From Lachnospiraceae bacterium (GTDB lineage Bacteria; Bacillota; Clostridia; Lachnospirales; Lachnospiraceae): 64,000 nucleotides of DNA. A program made the translations under genes and the position numbers. The notes beneath the pieces were generated by a model that worked only from the letters and a program-made list of their open reading frames with translations, did not search any database and had not been told where the DNA came from. The stretch is from positions 62,001 to 126,000 of the forward strand of contig JAETRD010000010.1 in assembly GCA_021770345.1 (NCBI GenBank), written 5' to 3'. Shown piece by piece: positions 34,703 through 43,260 of this stretch. The stretch's first letter is position 1. Each line of letters begins with the position of its first letter.

Positions 34703-34757
34703 TTGAAAATTTCTTAAAAGAATGTTAAAATTTTATCAAGATCTGGTCATACCAGAT
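34703..34757 (+). promoter_or_regulatory. Promoter with GntR/FadR-like operator for the DUF5692-like gene
   Basis: TTGAAA (34703-34708), a 17-bp spacer and TAAAAT (34726-34731) give a strong promoter. The perfect palindrome ATCTGGT-CAT-ACCAGAT (34741-34757) covers the start site. It contains TGGT-N3-ACCA, the form bound by FadR-type GntR repressors. No gntR gene is in the window, so the regulator is unknown. Confidence 0.65.
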
Positions 34758-34788
34758 AAAGTCATCACAAAACCAAGGAGGATTAGTT

Positions 34789-35850
34789 ATGCTATTTAAT
34801 GTCTATGGTGACAACGGCATTTGCCAGCTGCTCGGATGGGTAGCGGTATTTGCAGGACTGGTGATCTGTAACGAGATTGCACGGCGCAGCAAGGCAGGAG
34901 GAGTTTTCTTTTTCCTGATTTTACCGGCAGCATTGACGGTATACTTTATCGCGATTGCGGTCGGCGCTGCAAACGGTGCCGAGTGGGCGCTGAACAATCA
35001 GACGCATCTGTATCAGAACGGATGGTTCCATTACGCGAAGCTGTACGCGGCGACTGCCGGCTGTATCGGTTTTATGATGCTCAAGTATAAGTGGAGCATC
35101 GGAAAGACGGAATGGTTCAAGGTGTATCCGTTCGTGATCGTCGCGATCAATATTCTGATTGCGGTCGTATCTGATTTTGAATCCGCAATCAAAGGCGCAC
35201 AGGCGCTTGCGGAGACCGGTTCCCGCTGGTGGTATTCCAGCGAGGGCGTATGGCTTTACGGCGGCTGGTGGAACTGGGTAAACGGTATCGCAGGCCTCAT
35301 CAATATTTTCTGTATGACAGGCTGGTGGGGAATCTATGTGTCAAAGAAAAAAGACGACATGCTGTGGCCGGATATGACATGGTGCTTTATCATTGCATAT
35401 GATATCTGGAACTTTACCTATACATATCTGAATCTGCCGACGCATTCGTGGTACTGCGGTCTCGCACTGCTGCTTGCGCCGACGTTTGCGAACAAATTCT
35501 GGAACAAAGGCGGCTGGATTCAGAACCGCGCCAATACGCTTGCAATCTGGTGTATGTTTGCGCAGGTGTTCCCGCTGTTCCAGATCGGAACAAAGGCGGC
35601 TGTCGTGACATCCTTATACGGGGATGAGCTCTCGAGCGGATTAGAAATATACAACATGGCATCCCAGCCGACATTTGCGGATCCGACCGCACAGGGTGTA
35701 GTCGCGATTCTTGCACTCGGGGCAAACGTTGTCTGCATCACCGCGATCATCAAACGTGCGATTGAGCAGAAGAAGAACCCGTACAGGAACGAAATCTTTA
35801 CGGATCAGAAGGACTTCCAGATTGCAATGGCGAGAGCGGAGAGAAAGTAA
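34789..35850 (+). CDS. Multi-pass membrane protein, DUF5692-like
   Basis: This 353-residue protein has about nine hydrophobic segments and many Trp residues (WWYSSEGVWLYGGWWNWVNG, WPDMTWCFIIAYDIWNF). AAGGAGG precedes the ATG. The composition and Trp-rich loops resemble the DUF5692 family of Clostridia; this assignment is from memory of the family, not a search. No transport or catalytic motif is known to me. It has its own strong promoter and operator, so it is probably induced by a specific signal. Confidence 0.8.
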   Translation: MLFNVYGDNGICQLLGWVAVFAGLVICNEIARRSKAGGVFFFLILPAALTVYFIAIAVGAANGAEWALNNQTHLYQNGWFHYAKLYAATAGCIGFMMLKYKWSIGKTEWFKVYPFVIVAINILIAVVSDFESAIKGAQALAETGSRWWYSSEGVWLYGGWWNWVNGIAGLINIFCMTGWWGIYVSKKKDDMLWPDMTWCFIIAYDIWNFTYTYLNLPTHSWYCGLALLLAPTFANKFWNKGGWIQNRANTLAIWCMFAQVFPLFQIGTKAAVVTSLYGDELSSGLEIYNMASQPTFADPTAQGVVAILALGANVVCITAIIKRAIEQKKNPYRNEIFTDQKDFQIAMARAERK

Positions 35851-35886
35851 GCTGCCGCACGCTTTGCGACAGCCCTTATATCAAAA

Positions 35887-35927
35887 GAAAAAGAAAGTCG
35901 ATGCGAATTTGCATGGGCTTTCTTTTT
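35887..35927 (+). terminator. Terminator after the DUF5692-like gene
   Basis: A stem of about 13 pairs (AAGAAAGTCGATGC side, partner GCATGGGCTTTCTT) with one mismatch is followed by TTTTAAC. The A-run on the left suggests it may work in both directions. Confidence 0.75.
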
Positions 35928-35944
35928 AACTTAAAATATAGTTA

Positions 35945-35975
35945 TTGACAACTAACTGCGATTAGTATATACTAA
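35945..35975 (+). promoter_or_regulatory. feo promoter overlapped by a TTAGT-N4-ACTAA palindrome
   Basis: TTGACA (35945-35950), a 17-bp spacer and TATACT (35968-35973) form a near-consensus promoter. The perfect 14-bp palindrome TTAGTATATACTAA (35962-35975) covers the -10, and a further ACTAA half-site lies at 35951-35955. Repression by an iron-sensing DtxR/Fur-type protein is the likely meaning. Confidence 0.68.
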
Positions 35976-36016
35976 CCATAAAGAAAATTTCAGAGGGGCA
36001 AAAGGAGGGGAGGGTT

Positions 36017-36226
36017 ATGCCGTTATCTATGGTAAAGCAGGGGGAAGCAAACACAATCAAAAGGGTTGGCGGGAAAGAGGAGACGAAACGATTTCTGGAA
36101 AATCTGGGATTTGTTGTGGGAGGAACCGTTACGGTCATCTCCGGGACCGGTGGCAGCATGATCGTGAACGTAAAGGATTCCCGGGTGGCAATCGGAAGAG
36201 ATATGGCAAGCAAAATTATAGTGTAA
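36017..36226 (+). CDS. feoA: FeoA family protein (first copy)
   Basis: This 69-residue SH3-like protein begins MPLSMVKQGEANTIKRVGG behind GGAGGGGAGGG. It contains FLENLGFVVGGTVTVISGTGG and ends ISxVAIGRDMASKI-like with the family's typical SRVAIGRDMA tail. FeoA proteins bind or modulate the FeoB ferrous-iron transporter at the membrane. It is first of four genes in the order feoA-feoA-feoB-small Cys protein. The 10-nt gap to the second feoA indicates one transcript. Confidence 0.93.
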   Translation: MPLSMVKQGEANTIKRVGGKEETKRFLENLGFVVGGTVTVISGTGGSMIVNVKDSRVAIGRDMASKIIV

Positions 36227-36236
36227 GGAGCGAGGT

Positions 36237-36464
36237 GTGTTTATGAAGACGTTAAAGGAAACGGCCGTAGGGCAGACGGTGCGGGTGAAGAAGCTTGCGG
36301 GCAGCGGTCCTGTAAAGAGGCGCATTATGGATATGGGGATCACGAAGGGTGTGGAGGTTTATGTGAGGAAGGTTGCGCCGCTCGGGGATCCGATGGAGGT
36401 CACGGTCAGGGGCTACGAGCTGTCCCTGCGCAGGACAGATGCGGAAATGATAGAGGTGGAATAA
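36237..36464 (+). CDS. feoA: FeoA family protein (second copy)
   Basis: This 75-residue FeoA-like protein has TVRVKKLAGSGPVKRRIMDMGI and ends YELSLRRTDAEMIEVE, the classical FeoA ending. It is closer to canonical FeoA than the first copy. Two adjacent feoA genes before feoB are common in Clostridia and may act as different subunits or regulators of the same transporter. A second TTAGT-N4-ACTAA site lies between this gene and feoB. Confidence 0.93.
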   Translation: MFMKTLKETAVGQTVRVKKLAGSGPVKRRIMDMGITKGVEVYVRKVAPLGDPMEVTVRGYELSLRRTDAEMIEVE

Positions 36465-36481
36465 TTTTTTTTGGGTGATGG

Positions 36482-36495
36482 TTAGTGATAACTAA
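36482..36495 (+). promoter_or_regulatory. Second TTAGT-N4-ACTAA site, before feoB
   Basis: TTAGTGATAACTAA has the same half-sites and spacing as the palindrome in the feo promoter at 35962-35975. It lies in the 54-nt gap before feoB, suggesting repressor binding inside the operon. Confidence 0.55.
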
Positions 36496-36518
36496 TTAAA
36501 GGGCAGAAGGAGGAAGAA

Positions 36519-38699
36519 ATGGCAATTAAAATAGCGTTGGCGGGAAATCCCAACTGCGGGAAAACGACATTGTTTAATGCACTGACCGGTGCGAACCAGT
36601 TTGTGGGGAACTGGCCGGGTGTAACGGTGGAGAAAAAGGAGGGGAAGTTAAAGGGGATGAAGGATGTCACAGTCGTGGATCTGCCCGGTATCTATTCCCT
36701 TTCCCCTTACACGTTAGAGGAAGTCGTGGCGAGGAACTATCTGATCGGTGAGCGGCCGGATGTGATTTTAAATATCGTCGACGGGACGAATATCGAACGC
36801 AATCTTTACCTGTCCACACAGATTTTAGAGCTTGGAATCCCCGTTGTCATGGCGGTGAACATGACGGATGTGATGGAGAAAAACAGAGAGAGCGTGAAGC
36901 CGGACAAATTGAGCCGGGCACTGGGCTGTGAGGTTGTTGAAATTTCGGCTTTGAAGGGAACCGGCGTAAAACGGGCCGCAGAGATGGCGGTTGCAGCGGC
37001 AAAAAGCCGGGAGAGCACAGTGCCGCGGCACTGTTTTGCGGATGAGGCGGAGCAGGCGATACATGCCGTGGAAGAAAAGCTTACCGGTCTGGTGCCGCAG
37101 GAGCAGAGGCGATTTTTTGCCGTTAAGCTGCTCGAAAAGGACGATAAGATTTCGGCTCAGCTTGCGGTAGTGCCGGATGTGTCCGATGAGATAGAGGCAT
37201 TGGAAGACGCCTTTGATGACGATACCGGGAGTATCATTACCAACGAGCGGTATGTCTATATCTCATCTGTCATAGACGAGTGTCTGACAAAGAGACGCGG
37301 TGGAGAGAAGCTGACTGTCTCCGATAAAATCGACCGGGTTGTGACGAATCGGATTTTTGCGCTGCCGATATTTGCGGCGGTGATGTTTTTGGTGTATGAT
37401 GTGTCTGTGACGACCGTGGGAACGATCGTGACGGACTGGACGAATGACGTGCTGTTCGGGGAAATCATTCCCCCGGCGGTGGAGAGCCTGCTGACCGGCA
37501 TCGGCTGTGCGGACTGGCTGCAGGGACTGATTCTGGACGGGATTGTCGCGGGTGTCGGCGCCGTGCTGGGATTTGTTCCGCAGATGCTTGTATTGTTTCT
37601 GTTTCTTGCCTTTTTGGAAGCCTGCGGATATATGGCGCGTGTGGCGTTTATCATGGACCGTATTTTCCGCAAATTCGGGCTGTCGGGAAAATCCTTTATC
37701 CCGATGCTGATCAGCTCAGGCTGCGGCGTTCCGGGAATTATGGCTTCCCGGACGATTGAAAATGACCGCGATCGCAAGATGACGATCATGACGACAACCT
37801 TTGTGCCCTGCGGTGCAAAGCTCCCGATTATTGCACTGATTGCCGGTGCGTTTTTCGGAAATGCGGGCTGGGTGGCATGGAGCGCCTACTTTGTGGGCAT
37901 CGCAGCGATTGTCTGCTCCGGCATTATTCTCAAAAAGACAAGGGCTTTTGCGGGAGATGCAGCGCCTTTTGTGATGGAGCTTCCGGCATACCACTGGCCG
38001 ACAGTCGGAAATGTTTTGCGGAGCATGTGGGAGCGCGGCTGGTCTTTTATCCGAAAAGCGGGCACCATTATCCTTCTATCGACGATTGTGCTGTGGTTTT
38101 TGATGAGTTTTGGCTGGAGTGCCGAAGGGTTTGGGATGCTGGACTTTGACGGCCTGGCCGGTGCGGCGCTCGAGGAAGCGCAGGCGGGCAGTATTCTTGC
38201 AAAGATCGGTAGCGCGATCGCATGGTTGTTTGCGCCGCTCGGCTGGACCAACGGCGGTTCCGGCTGGAAAATGGCGGTCGCAGCCATGACCGGACTTATC
38301 GCAAAGGAAAATGTAGTCGCGACGTTTGGAATGCTGTTCGGATTTGCGGAAGTGGCGGAAGACGGAACAGAAATCTGGGGAAATCTTGCTGCGGTTATGA
38401 CACCGGCGGCAGCCTACGGGTTTTTGGTATTTAATCTTCTGTGTGCACCCTGTTTTGCGGCGATGGGCGCAATCAGGCGGGAGATGAACAATACGGGATG
38501 GTTTTGGATTGCTATTGGCTATCAGACGCTTTTGGCCTATGTGGTTTCGATGTGCATCTATCAGATTGGTACGCTGTTTACCGGAGGCGGCTTCGGAATC
38601 GGAACACTGGCGGCGCTTGCGCTTGCGGCCGGATTCTTTTACCTGTTGCTGCGCCCGTATAAAGAAAAGGAGTGTGTGGTATGGGAACATGGGTTGTAG
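36519..38699 (+). CDS. feoB: Ferrous iron transport protein B
   Basis: This 726-residue transporter has an N-terminal G domain (G1 GNPNCGKTTLFN, G3 DLPGIYSL, G4 VNMTD), a GDI-like helical domain, and about 11 membrane helices. Two Gate repeats are visible around SCGCGVPGIMASR-type (SSGCGVPGIMASR) and APLGWTNGGSGW. Key Cys residues of the pore region are present. AGGAGGAAGAA precedes the ATG. It imports Fe2+ under anoxic conditions. Its end overlaps the following small gene by 19 nt. Confidence 0.97.
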   Translation: MAIKIALAGNPNCGKTTLFNALTGANQFVGNWPGVTVEKKEGKLKGMKDVTVVDLPGIYSLSPYTLEEVVARNYLIGERPDVILNIVDGTNIERNLYLSTQILELGIPVVMAVNMTDVMEKNRESVKPDKLSRALGCEVVEISALKGTGVKRAAEMAVAAAKSRESTVPRHCFADEAEQAIHAVEEKLTGLVPQEQRRFFAVKLLEKDDKISAQLAVVPDVSDEIEALEDAFDDDTGSIITNERYVYISSVIDECLTKRRGGEKLTVSDKIDRVVTNRIFALPIFAAVMFLVYDVSVTTVGTIVTDWTNDVLFGEIIPPAVESLLTGIGCADWLQGLILDGIVAGVGAVLGFVPQMLVLFLFLAFLEACGYMARVAFIMDRIFRKFGLSGKSFIPMLISSGCGVPGIMASRTIENDRDRKMTIMTTTFVPCGAKLPIIALIAGAFFGNAGWVAWSAYFVGIAAIVCSGIILKKTRAFAGDAAPFVMELPAYHWPTVGNVLRSMWERGWSFIRKAGTIILLSTIVLWFLMSFGWSAEGFGMLDFDGLAGAALEEAQAGSILAKIGSAIAWLFAPLGWTNGGSGWKMAVAAMTGLIAKENVVATFGMLFGFAEVAEDGTEIWGNLAAVMTPAAAYGFLVFNLLCAPCFAAMGAIRREMNNTGWFWIAIGYQTLLAYVVSMCIYQIGTLFTGGGFGIGTLAALALAAGFFYLLLRPYKEKECVVWEHGL

Positions 38700-38818
38700 G
38701 AGCGGTTCTGGCGCTTGTTGTGGGACTGATTGTTCGCAGCATGATTCGCGACAAAAAAAACGGGAAATCCTTACATTGCGGCGGCGACTGTAAAAACTGC
38801 AGAGGACACTGCGGCTGA
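38681..38818 (+). CDS. FeoB-associated Cys-rich membrane protein
   Basis: This 45-residue protein begins MGTWVVGAVLALVVGLIVRS, one membrane helix. It ends in a Cys/His-rich tail (CGGDCKNCRGHCG and an upstream His). AAAGGAG precedes the ATG at 38681 and it overlaps the end of feoB by 19 nt. Small proteins of this form accompany feoB in many Firmicutes and are thought to help iron transport, perhaps by binding metal or in the role of FeoC. The overlap indicates coupled translation. Confidence 0.88.
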   Translation: MGTWVVGAVLALVVGLIVRSMIRDKKNGKSLHCGGDCKNCRGHCG

Positions 38819-38898
38819 CATTGCGGATAAACGGCAAAGACAGGCTTGAAAGTGCCGTGTGTATCCGTTACAATGGGACTCGTAAGGAAGGATATACT

Positions 38899-38948
38899 GT
38901 GAAAAATAAATTTTTCACAGGCAAATTTGTGCTTGCGCCCAAATTCGC
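38899..38948 (+). repeat. Hairpin repeat, family B, copy 1
   Basis: A perfect 8-bp stem GTGAAAAA-TAAA-TTTTTCAC (38899-38918) is followed by GCAAATTTG, which pairs imperfectly with CAAATTCGC (38921-38929 and 38940-38948). A second copy with a compensatory base-pair change lies at 50040-50095. It stands just before the thioesterase gene. Confidence 0.6.
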
Positions 38949-38974
38949 GGGCTGAGCAAGAATGGGGGATTTCT

Positions 38975-39376
38975 ATGGAACTTCAAACGGGAATTACGGG
39001 GAAAAAGTCAATTACGGTGACGGAAGAGAAAACGGCGCAGGCGATATCAAGCGGCACGCTTCCGGTGCTTGCGACACCGATTATGATCGCACTGATGGAG
39101 GATGTGGCGAAGGAGTGCGTGGCGCCTTATCTTGCAGACGGACAGAGCACGGTGGGGATTCTGGTGAACATCCGGCATGTGTCGGCAACGCCGGTGGGCA
39201 TGGAAGTATCCTGCGAGGCAAAGCTGGTGGAAAAAGACGGCAGGCGACTGGTATTTGAGGTGAGGGCATACGATGCCGCAGGTGTGATCGGCGAGGGAAC
39301 CCATGAGCGCTTTGTTGTGGATAACGAGAAATTCATGGCGAAAGTCGAGGGGAAGAACAGGCCGGCGGGAGCGTAA
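38975..39376 (+). CDS. Hotdog-fold thioesterase, FlK-like
   Basis: This 133-residue protein starts at ATG 38975 after AATGGGGGAT; the upstream in-frame extension would read through repeat B. It resembles the FlK group of acyl-CoA thioesterases: LPVLATPIMIALMEDVAKEC carries the conserved Thr and Glu, and VNIRHVSATPVGM carries the His. The C-terminal strand reads GVIGEGTHERFVV. Known members hydrolyse acyl-CoA esters such as fluoroacetyl-CoA, but many clostridial copies have unknown substrates. It stands alone and is convergent with the next gene. Confidence 0.88.
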   Translation: MELQTGITGKKSITVTEEKTAQAISSGTLPVLATPIMIALMEDVAKECVAPYLADGQSTVGILVNIRHVSATPVGMEVSCEAKLVEKDGRRLVFEVRAYDAAGVIGEGTHERFVVDNEKFMAKVEGKNRPAGA

Positions 39377-39409
39377 TACAATCGCGAAATACAGACAAAA
39401 CAATCTGAT

Positions 39410-39445
39410 AAAAGCAGGCGGCACCATACGGTGCGGCCTGCTTTT
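39410..39445. terminator. Bidirectional terminator between convergent genes
   Basis: AAAAGCAGGC (39410-39419) pairs with GCCTGCTTTT (39436-39445), with an inner GCACC/GGTGC stem. A and T runs on either side suit both directions. Confidence 0.88.
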
Positions 39446-39452
39446 GTAGAAA

Positions 39453-40805
39453 TTAGCGGGTTTGTTTCTTTTCGAAGTACGAATCGATATTTTTTTTGAT
39501 ATCGGCCGGATTCAGATGCTTTAACAGATATCCGGCAGGTTTTAAGGACATAACATTTTTAACGCTCTCGGGATCGCTTCGCCCGGTCAGGAAAATGACG
39601 GGAACATCTGCAAACTCATGGTCCGAGCGGAGCATTTCAAGCATCTGCCTTCCGTCGCAGACCGGCATTTCATAGTCCAGCAAAACCAGATCCGGTTTGT
39701 TTAACGTGATGCTTCGGATTGCTGCCAGGCTCGATTCCGCAAGAGTGATATTATAGTTGTCGCACAGCAGTTCACGCATATGCTCCCGTATCGTCATCGA
39801 ATCGTCCACGATGAGGACTTTTGGTTTTGCACTTTCGGTTTCCCGGTTTTTCAGATATTCTTTGACCTCATCCATGGCGTTGTCGGCTCCGATACGGGAA
39901 CCGATGTCGGTTTCCAGCAGATGGGGCGCGATCATACAATAGGAAAAATATCCGGCGTCCGTGTTAAACAGCAGGCGGACTTGGGGATTTTCCAGTTCAA
40001 AAACTTTCTGAAACTGTTCGTAGGACAGGAGATTTTCCGCCTGCAGCTCGTAGGCATCCTCCGTCTGGAACTGCTCCATCACCCGATCGACAAATTTTCT
40101 TGCGACATATCTTGAGGCGTGAATCAGTGAATTATCCAGTTTGTTTGTCTTGATGCCCATAATTTTTCCAACGGTGTTGATCAGCAGTTTTTCTTCAAAA
40201 ATAAGGATGACTTCCTGCTTCTTTTTTGTGCTGGGAGCTCCGTAGATCAGGCGGTAATAAACGCCGTTTCCAAACTTGTCTCCGTTGTAAGAATCGCTGA
40301 TCATGTGTGAGTCGAGCTCAAACATATCGGAGATAAGATTGACAATTATTTTTTCCGTATCCGCAATATAATCGCTCGACACAAGTTTCATTGATTTTTT
40401 TGTTTTTTTCCCGGTGATGGCAAGGTCTTCCGTTAAGGTATGACCGATCAGCCAGCCGGCACAGACGCCCAGAAAATGTTCGATCGCGTCCGGCGAGTAC
40501 TGGGTCTGTTCGAGCTCCCGCTCAAGCGCGGGCAGTGTGTTCTCACGGAACCCTCTGTGCAGTCTTTTATGCTGGTCAAGCCATTCGTAATCAATGGAAG
40601 CCATGTATGCCTCTTCATCCGCGAAATGATTAATCGCATGTTCTTTGAAAAATTTAATGCTTTCCTGACATGCCCATTGGTTGACAGTCTCGTCCTCCCT
40701 GAATGCGAAAAGCTTGTTGATAATCTTAAAAAGTTTTTGATGCTCTTTATCGATGGTATCTACTCCCGTATTAAATCTTTCTCTCCATACAAATTGGTTA
40801 TCCAT
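39453..40805 (-). CDS. Hemerythrin-response regulator fusion protein
   Basis: This 450-residue protein has three parts. Residues 1-135 are a bacteriohemerythrin domain with all seven expected diiron ligands: H22, H60, E64, H79, H83, H122 and D127. Residues about 140-320 form a middle domain that may be CheX/CheC-like (LLINTVGKIMGI, SLIHASRYVARKFVDRVM). Residues about 328-447 are a receiver with VDDS and phosphoacceptor D377 (LVLLDYEMPV). There is no DNA-binding output. AAGGAGA precedes the ATG. It probably senses oxygen or nitric oxide and feeds a chemotaxis-like or phosphotransfer signal. A near-perfect promoter drives it. Confidence 0.9.
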   Translation of the reverse strand: MDNQFVWRERFNTGVDTIDKEHQKLFKIINKLFAFREDETVNQWACQESIKFFKEHAINHFADEEAYMASIDYEWLDQHKRLHRGFRENTLPALERELEQTQYSPDAIEHFLGVCAGWLIGHTLTEDLAITGKKTKKSMKLVSSDYIADTEKIIVNLISDMFELDSHMISDSYNGDKFGNGVYYRLIYGAPSTKKKQEVILIFEEKLLINTVGKIMGIKTNKLDNSLIHASRYVARKFVDRVMEQFQTEDAYELQAENLLSYEQFQKVFELENPQVRLLFNTDAGYFSYCMIAPHLLETDIGSRIGADNAMDEVKEYLKNRETESAKPKVLIVDDSMTIREHMRELLCDNYNITLAESSLAAIRSITLNKPDLVLLDYEMPVCDGRQMLEMLRSDHEFADVPVIFLTGRSDPESVKNVMSLKPAGYLLKHLNPADIKKNIDSYFEKKQTR

Positions 40806-40849
40806 TTCAGTTCTCCTTTGCGCTGATTATGTATGTATTATATGATGAT

Positions 40850-40879
40850 ATTATACCTCCTGTTAAAAATGTTTGTCAA
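40850..40879 (-). promoter_or_regulatory. Consensus promoter of the hemerythrin-receiver gene
   Basis: On the minus strand TTGACA (40879-40874), an 18-bp spacer and TATAAT (40855-40850) match both sigma-A boxes perfectly. Confidence 0.85.
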
Positions 40880-40887
40880 TCAATACA

Positions 40888-40911
40888 GCGGGACAGCTAT
40901 GGCTGCCCCGC
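40888..40911 (-). terminator. Hairpin after the GH3 gene on the minus strand
   Basis: A 10-bp stem (GCGGGGCAGC with GCTGTCCCGC read on the minus strand, 4-nt loop) lies 15 nt after the GH3 stop. It lacks a clear U-run, so termination is probable but not certain. Confidence 0.6.
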
Positions 40912-40925
40912 CGAAAAAGACGGGT

Positions 40926-43172
40926 CTAATAGTTCAGTCCGAATCCGTACTCGTAGTAATTGCCGGAGGCGTCCCGGTAGGCATACGCCTTGCCGTTTTC
41001 GTCCTTCATCTTGTCCGGCATATACAGATCTTTATCAAAGCCGGGCACATCATTCGGGCTGACACAGATGCCCTCGGAATTTACCGCAAGAACTTCGTCC
41101 CCTCTGGGAAGGGTAAGAGGAAGCTTTCCGGTGGGTGAGAAGCGGCCGAACATAACGTCCAAAACCGCATCCGGCGCGGTGTCAAAGCCTGCGGTCAGGG
41201 CGTCCGCGTAAGGCTCGATATTTCCGACCATCCATGCGAGCGGGAAGTTGATGCCGGCGATTACTTTGCCGCCGTTTTTGTGTACGGCGGAGGCGATTTC
41301 GGCAATCCGTTTTGCTCCGGATAAGGTTGTCTCCGTGTGCGTAGATTCCATCGGCCTGCCGCCATCGTCCACATCGTGCACGTTTTTCTCCTCGCAGATA
41401 TCGAGCTCGAGATATCCGGGGGTGGCGTTGAAATACTCACCGCTGCTCGGGTTTACCATCAGAATTGCGGCATCCGCATCCTCGGGTTTGTCCGTCAGGA
41501 TCACGTTTCCGAGCAGTTCTTTCAGTGATTCGGTCGCTTTGGCGCCCGCCTCGGGAAGCTTATAAAAGGCCTCCGCGTAAACTTTCGTGCCGTCGGCGAG
41601 GGGAAGTGCGCCGTTATTTTTCAATAATACCACGCTCTGGCGGTGAACCCGTGCGGCGGCATCCCAGTCGGCCTGGGTCTGGATGACGGCCTCTGCTTTT
41701 GCCGGGTCGGCGTAGGGATTTTCAAACATGCCCTGCCGGAATAATTCTGTCAGGGTGCGGGTGACGGCACGGTTGAGACTCTGTTCCGTGAGAACGAGCT
41801 CTTCTTTTTGGAAGCCGTCGGGAATTTCATGCGTATCATAATAGTCGTTGGAACCGCGGTCGTAAGCTTCCTGCCCGTATTTGTTGTCAAACATGCCGCT
41901 GATGAGGTCCACGCCGCTGTGCGTCACCGCATATCCGATCCGCTCCGGCTCGTCGAGCGCCTCCATCCCCCAGCTCATATTGTGCACGATGCCGGTGTCG
42001 CTGTTGATATAGCCGGCAAAGCCCATCTGTCCGCGCAGTATGCCGTCGATAAATACTTTGTTATACGCAAAGCCGTAGGGGGCGAATTCGACCGGATTTC
42101 CGTTCATGTCCTGCTGCGGGGCGCTCTTTTCGGCTGCGGGCTTCGAGTAGTAAGGCATGATGGAGGCGGCCTTATATTTTACGGCCGGCACAAACGGAGG
42201 AATGTGGTATTTCTGCAGGCTGCCGGGTGTCTTGTACACATTCCACTGTCCGGCGGCATAATGCGGGTCGAAACCGTTCTCTCTCGCGCCGCCGCCCGGG
42301 AAGTGCTTGACCGTCATGGACACGCCGTCCGGCGTGACGCCCTCGCTGCTGCCCTGAATGCCCGGGATCAGATGCTCGAAAATTTCGGCCACAAGGCCGG
42401 GGTCTTCCCCGAAGGTTCCGAAACTGCGCTGCCATCTGGGGTCTGTGACCACATCCGCCATATACATATATCCCTTTTTCAGGCCGCAGGCGTTCCACTC
42501 CCGCCGCACGGTATCCGCAAAGGTATCGACGATATCCATATCTCCGGTTCCTTTGACCGCGGCGGCGATGCCGAGCGTGCCGGGATAAGCGGCGAACACG
42601 CCGGAAGCGTCATTCATGCCGAACACGACCTCGCCGTTCTCGTTGCGGCTGTTGCTCATCACCTGCACGGGAACAAAATGATCGCATTCCTCCGCGACGG
42701 CGTGCAGCTGGTTTAAATAGTCGGCCAGGTCGCGCGGAGCGGGATTTTCGCGCAGAATCAGGTGTCTTGCGAAATTCTTTTTGAGAAGTTCGGTGGTTCC
42801 GGGCAGATCCTGGGCGCCGAAAATGTTGGACGCCTTTCCTTTGACCGGAGCCTCGTCTAACAGGCCGCTTTCATCCGCCACCGGGGTATGCCCGTTCTTT
42901 GCAAGGGCGGCGGAGGGATATTTCGGACCCATCCGCCAGTCGCTGGTGAAGAGCTGGCCGATTTTTTCGGCGGCGGTCAGAACCGTTGCGTAGGCTGCCG
43001 CGCGCTGTTCGGCCGGAAGCCGCCAGTCATTGACTTCGCTTACCTCGCCGCTTCCGTCGATGTCTTTAAAGACAAGTCCGTCCTGCCGGATGATGCCGCG
43101 GCTTACGGTTCCGATGGACGGGCCGTTCGGGTTTTCATAGAGTTTGTAGCATTCGCTTGCTTTTTTTGACAT
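40926..43172 (-). CDS. Glycoside hydrolase family 3 protein
   Basis: This 748-residue enzyme starts at ATG 43172 after AAGGAGG; the longer frame to 43295 crosses the promoter region. No signal peptide, so it is cytoplasmic. GH3 hallmarks are FGEDPGLVAEI, MTVKHFPGGGARENG (the KHF motif) and GYINSDTGIVHNM, which holds the probable nucleophile Asp. RQSVVLLKNNGALPL starts the second domain, and FSPTGKLPLTLPRGDE is near the end. The substrate is not evident; many GH3 enzymes remove glucose, xylose or arabinose from oligosaccharides. It is divergent from the metal-resistance operon. Confidence 0.9.
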   Translation of the reverse strand: MSKKASECYKLYENPNGPSIGTVSRGIIRQDGLVFKDIDGSGEVSEVNDWRLPAEQRAAAYATVLTAAEKIGQLFTSDWRMGPKYPSAALAKNGHTPVADESGLLDEAPVKGKASNIFGAQDLPGTTELLKKNFARHLILRENPAPRDLADYLNQLHAVAEECDHFVPVQVMSNSRNENGEVVFGMNDASGVFAAYPGTLGIAAAVKGTGDMDIVDTFADTVRREWNACGLKKGYMYMADVVTDPRWQRSFGTFGEDPGLVAEIFEHLIPGIQGSSEGVTPDGVSMTVKHFPGGGARENGFDPHYAAGQWNVYKTPGSLQKYHIPPFVPAVKYKAASIMPYYSKPAAEKSAPQQDMNGNPVEFAPYGFAYNKVFIDGILRGQMGFAGYINSDTGIVHNMSWGMEALDEPERIGYAVTHSGVDLISGMFDNKYGQEAYDRGSNDYYDTHEIPDGFQKEELVLTEQSLNRAVTRTLTELFRQGMFENPYADPAKAEAVIQTQADWDAAARVHRQSVVLLKNNGALPLADGTKVYAEAFYKLPEAGAKATESLKELLGNVILTDKPEDADAAILMVNPSSGEYFNATPGYLELDICEEKNVHDVDDGGRPMESTHTETTLSGAKRIAEIASAVHKNGGKVIAGINFPLAWMVGNIEPYADALTAGFDTAPDAVLDVMFGRFSPTGKLPLTLPRGDEVLAVNSEGICVSPNDVPGFDKDLYMPDKMKDENGKAYAYRDASGNYYEYGFGLNY

Positions 43173-43260
43173 AATGCCTCCTTCATGTTTTGTATTTTTC
43201 AGGTCTGTGTGCCTGAGTGTTTTCGCAAATAAAGTATACCACATAAAATCAAAAAACGGA

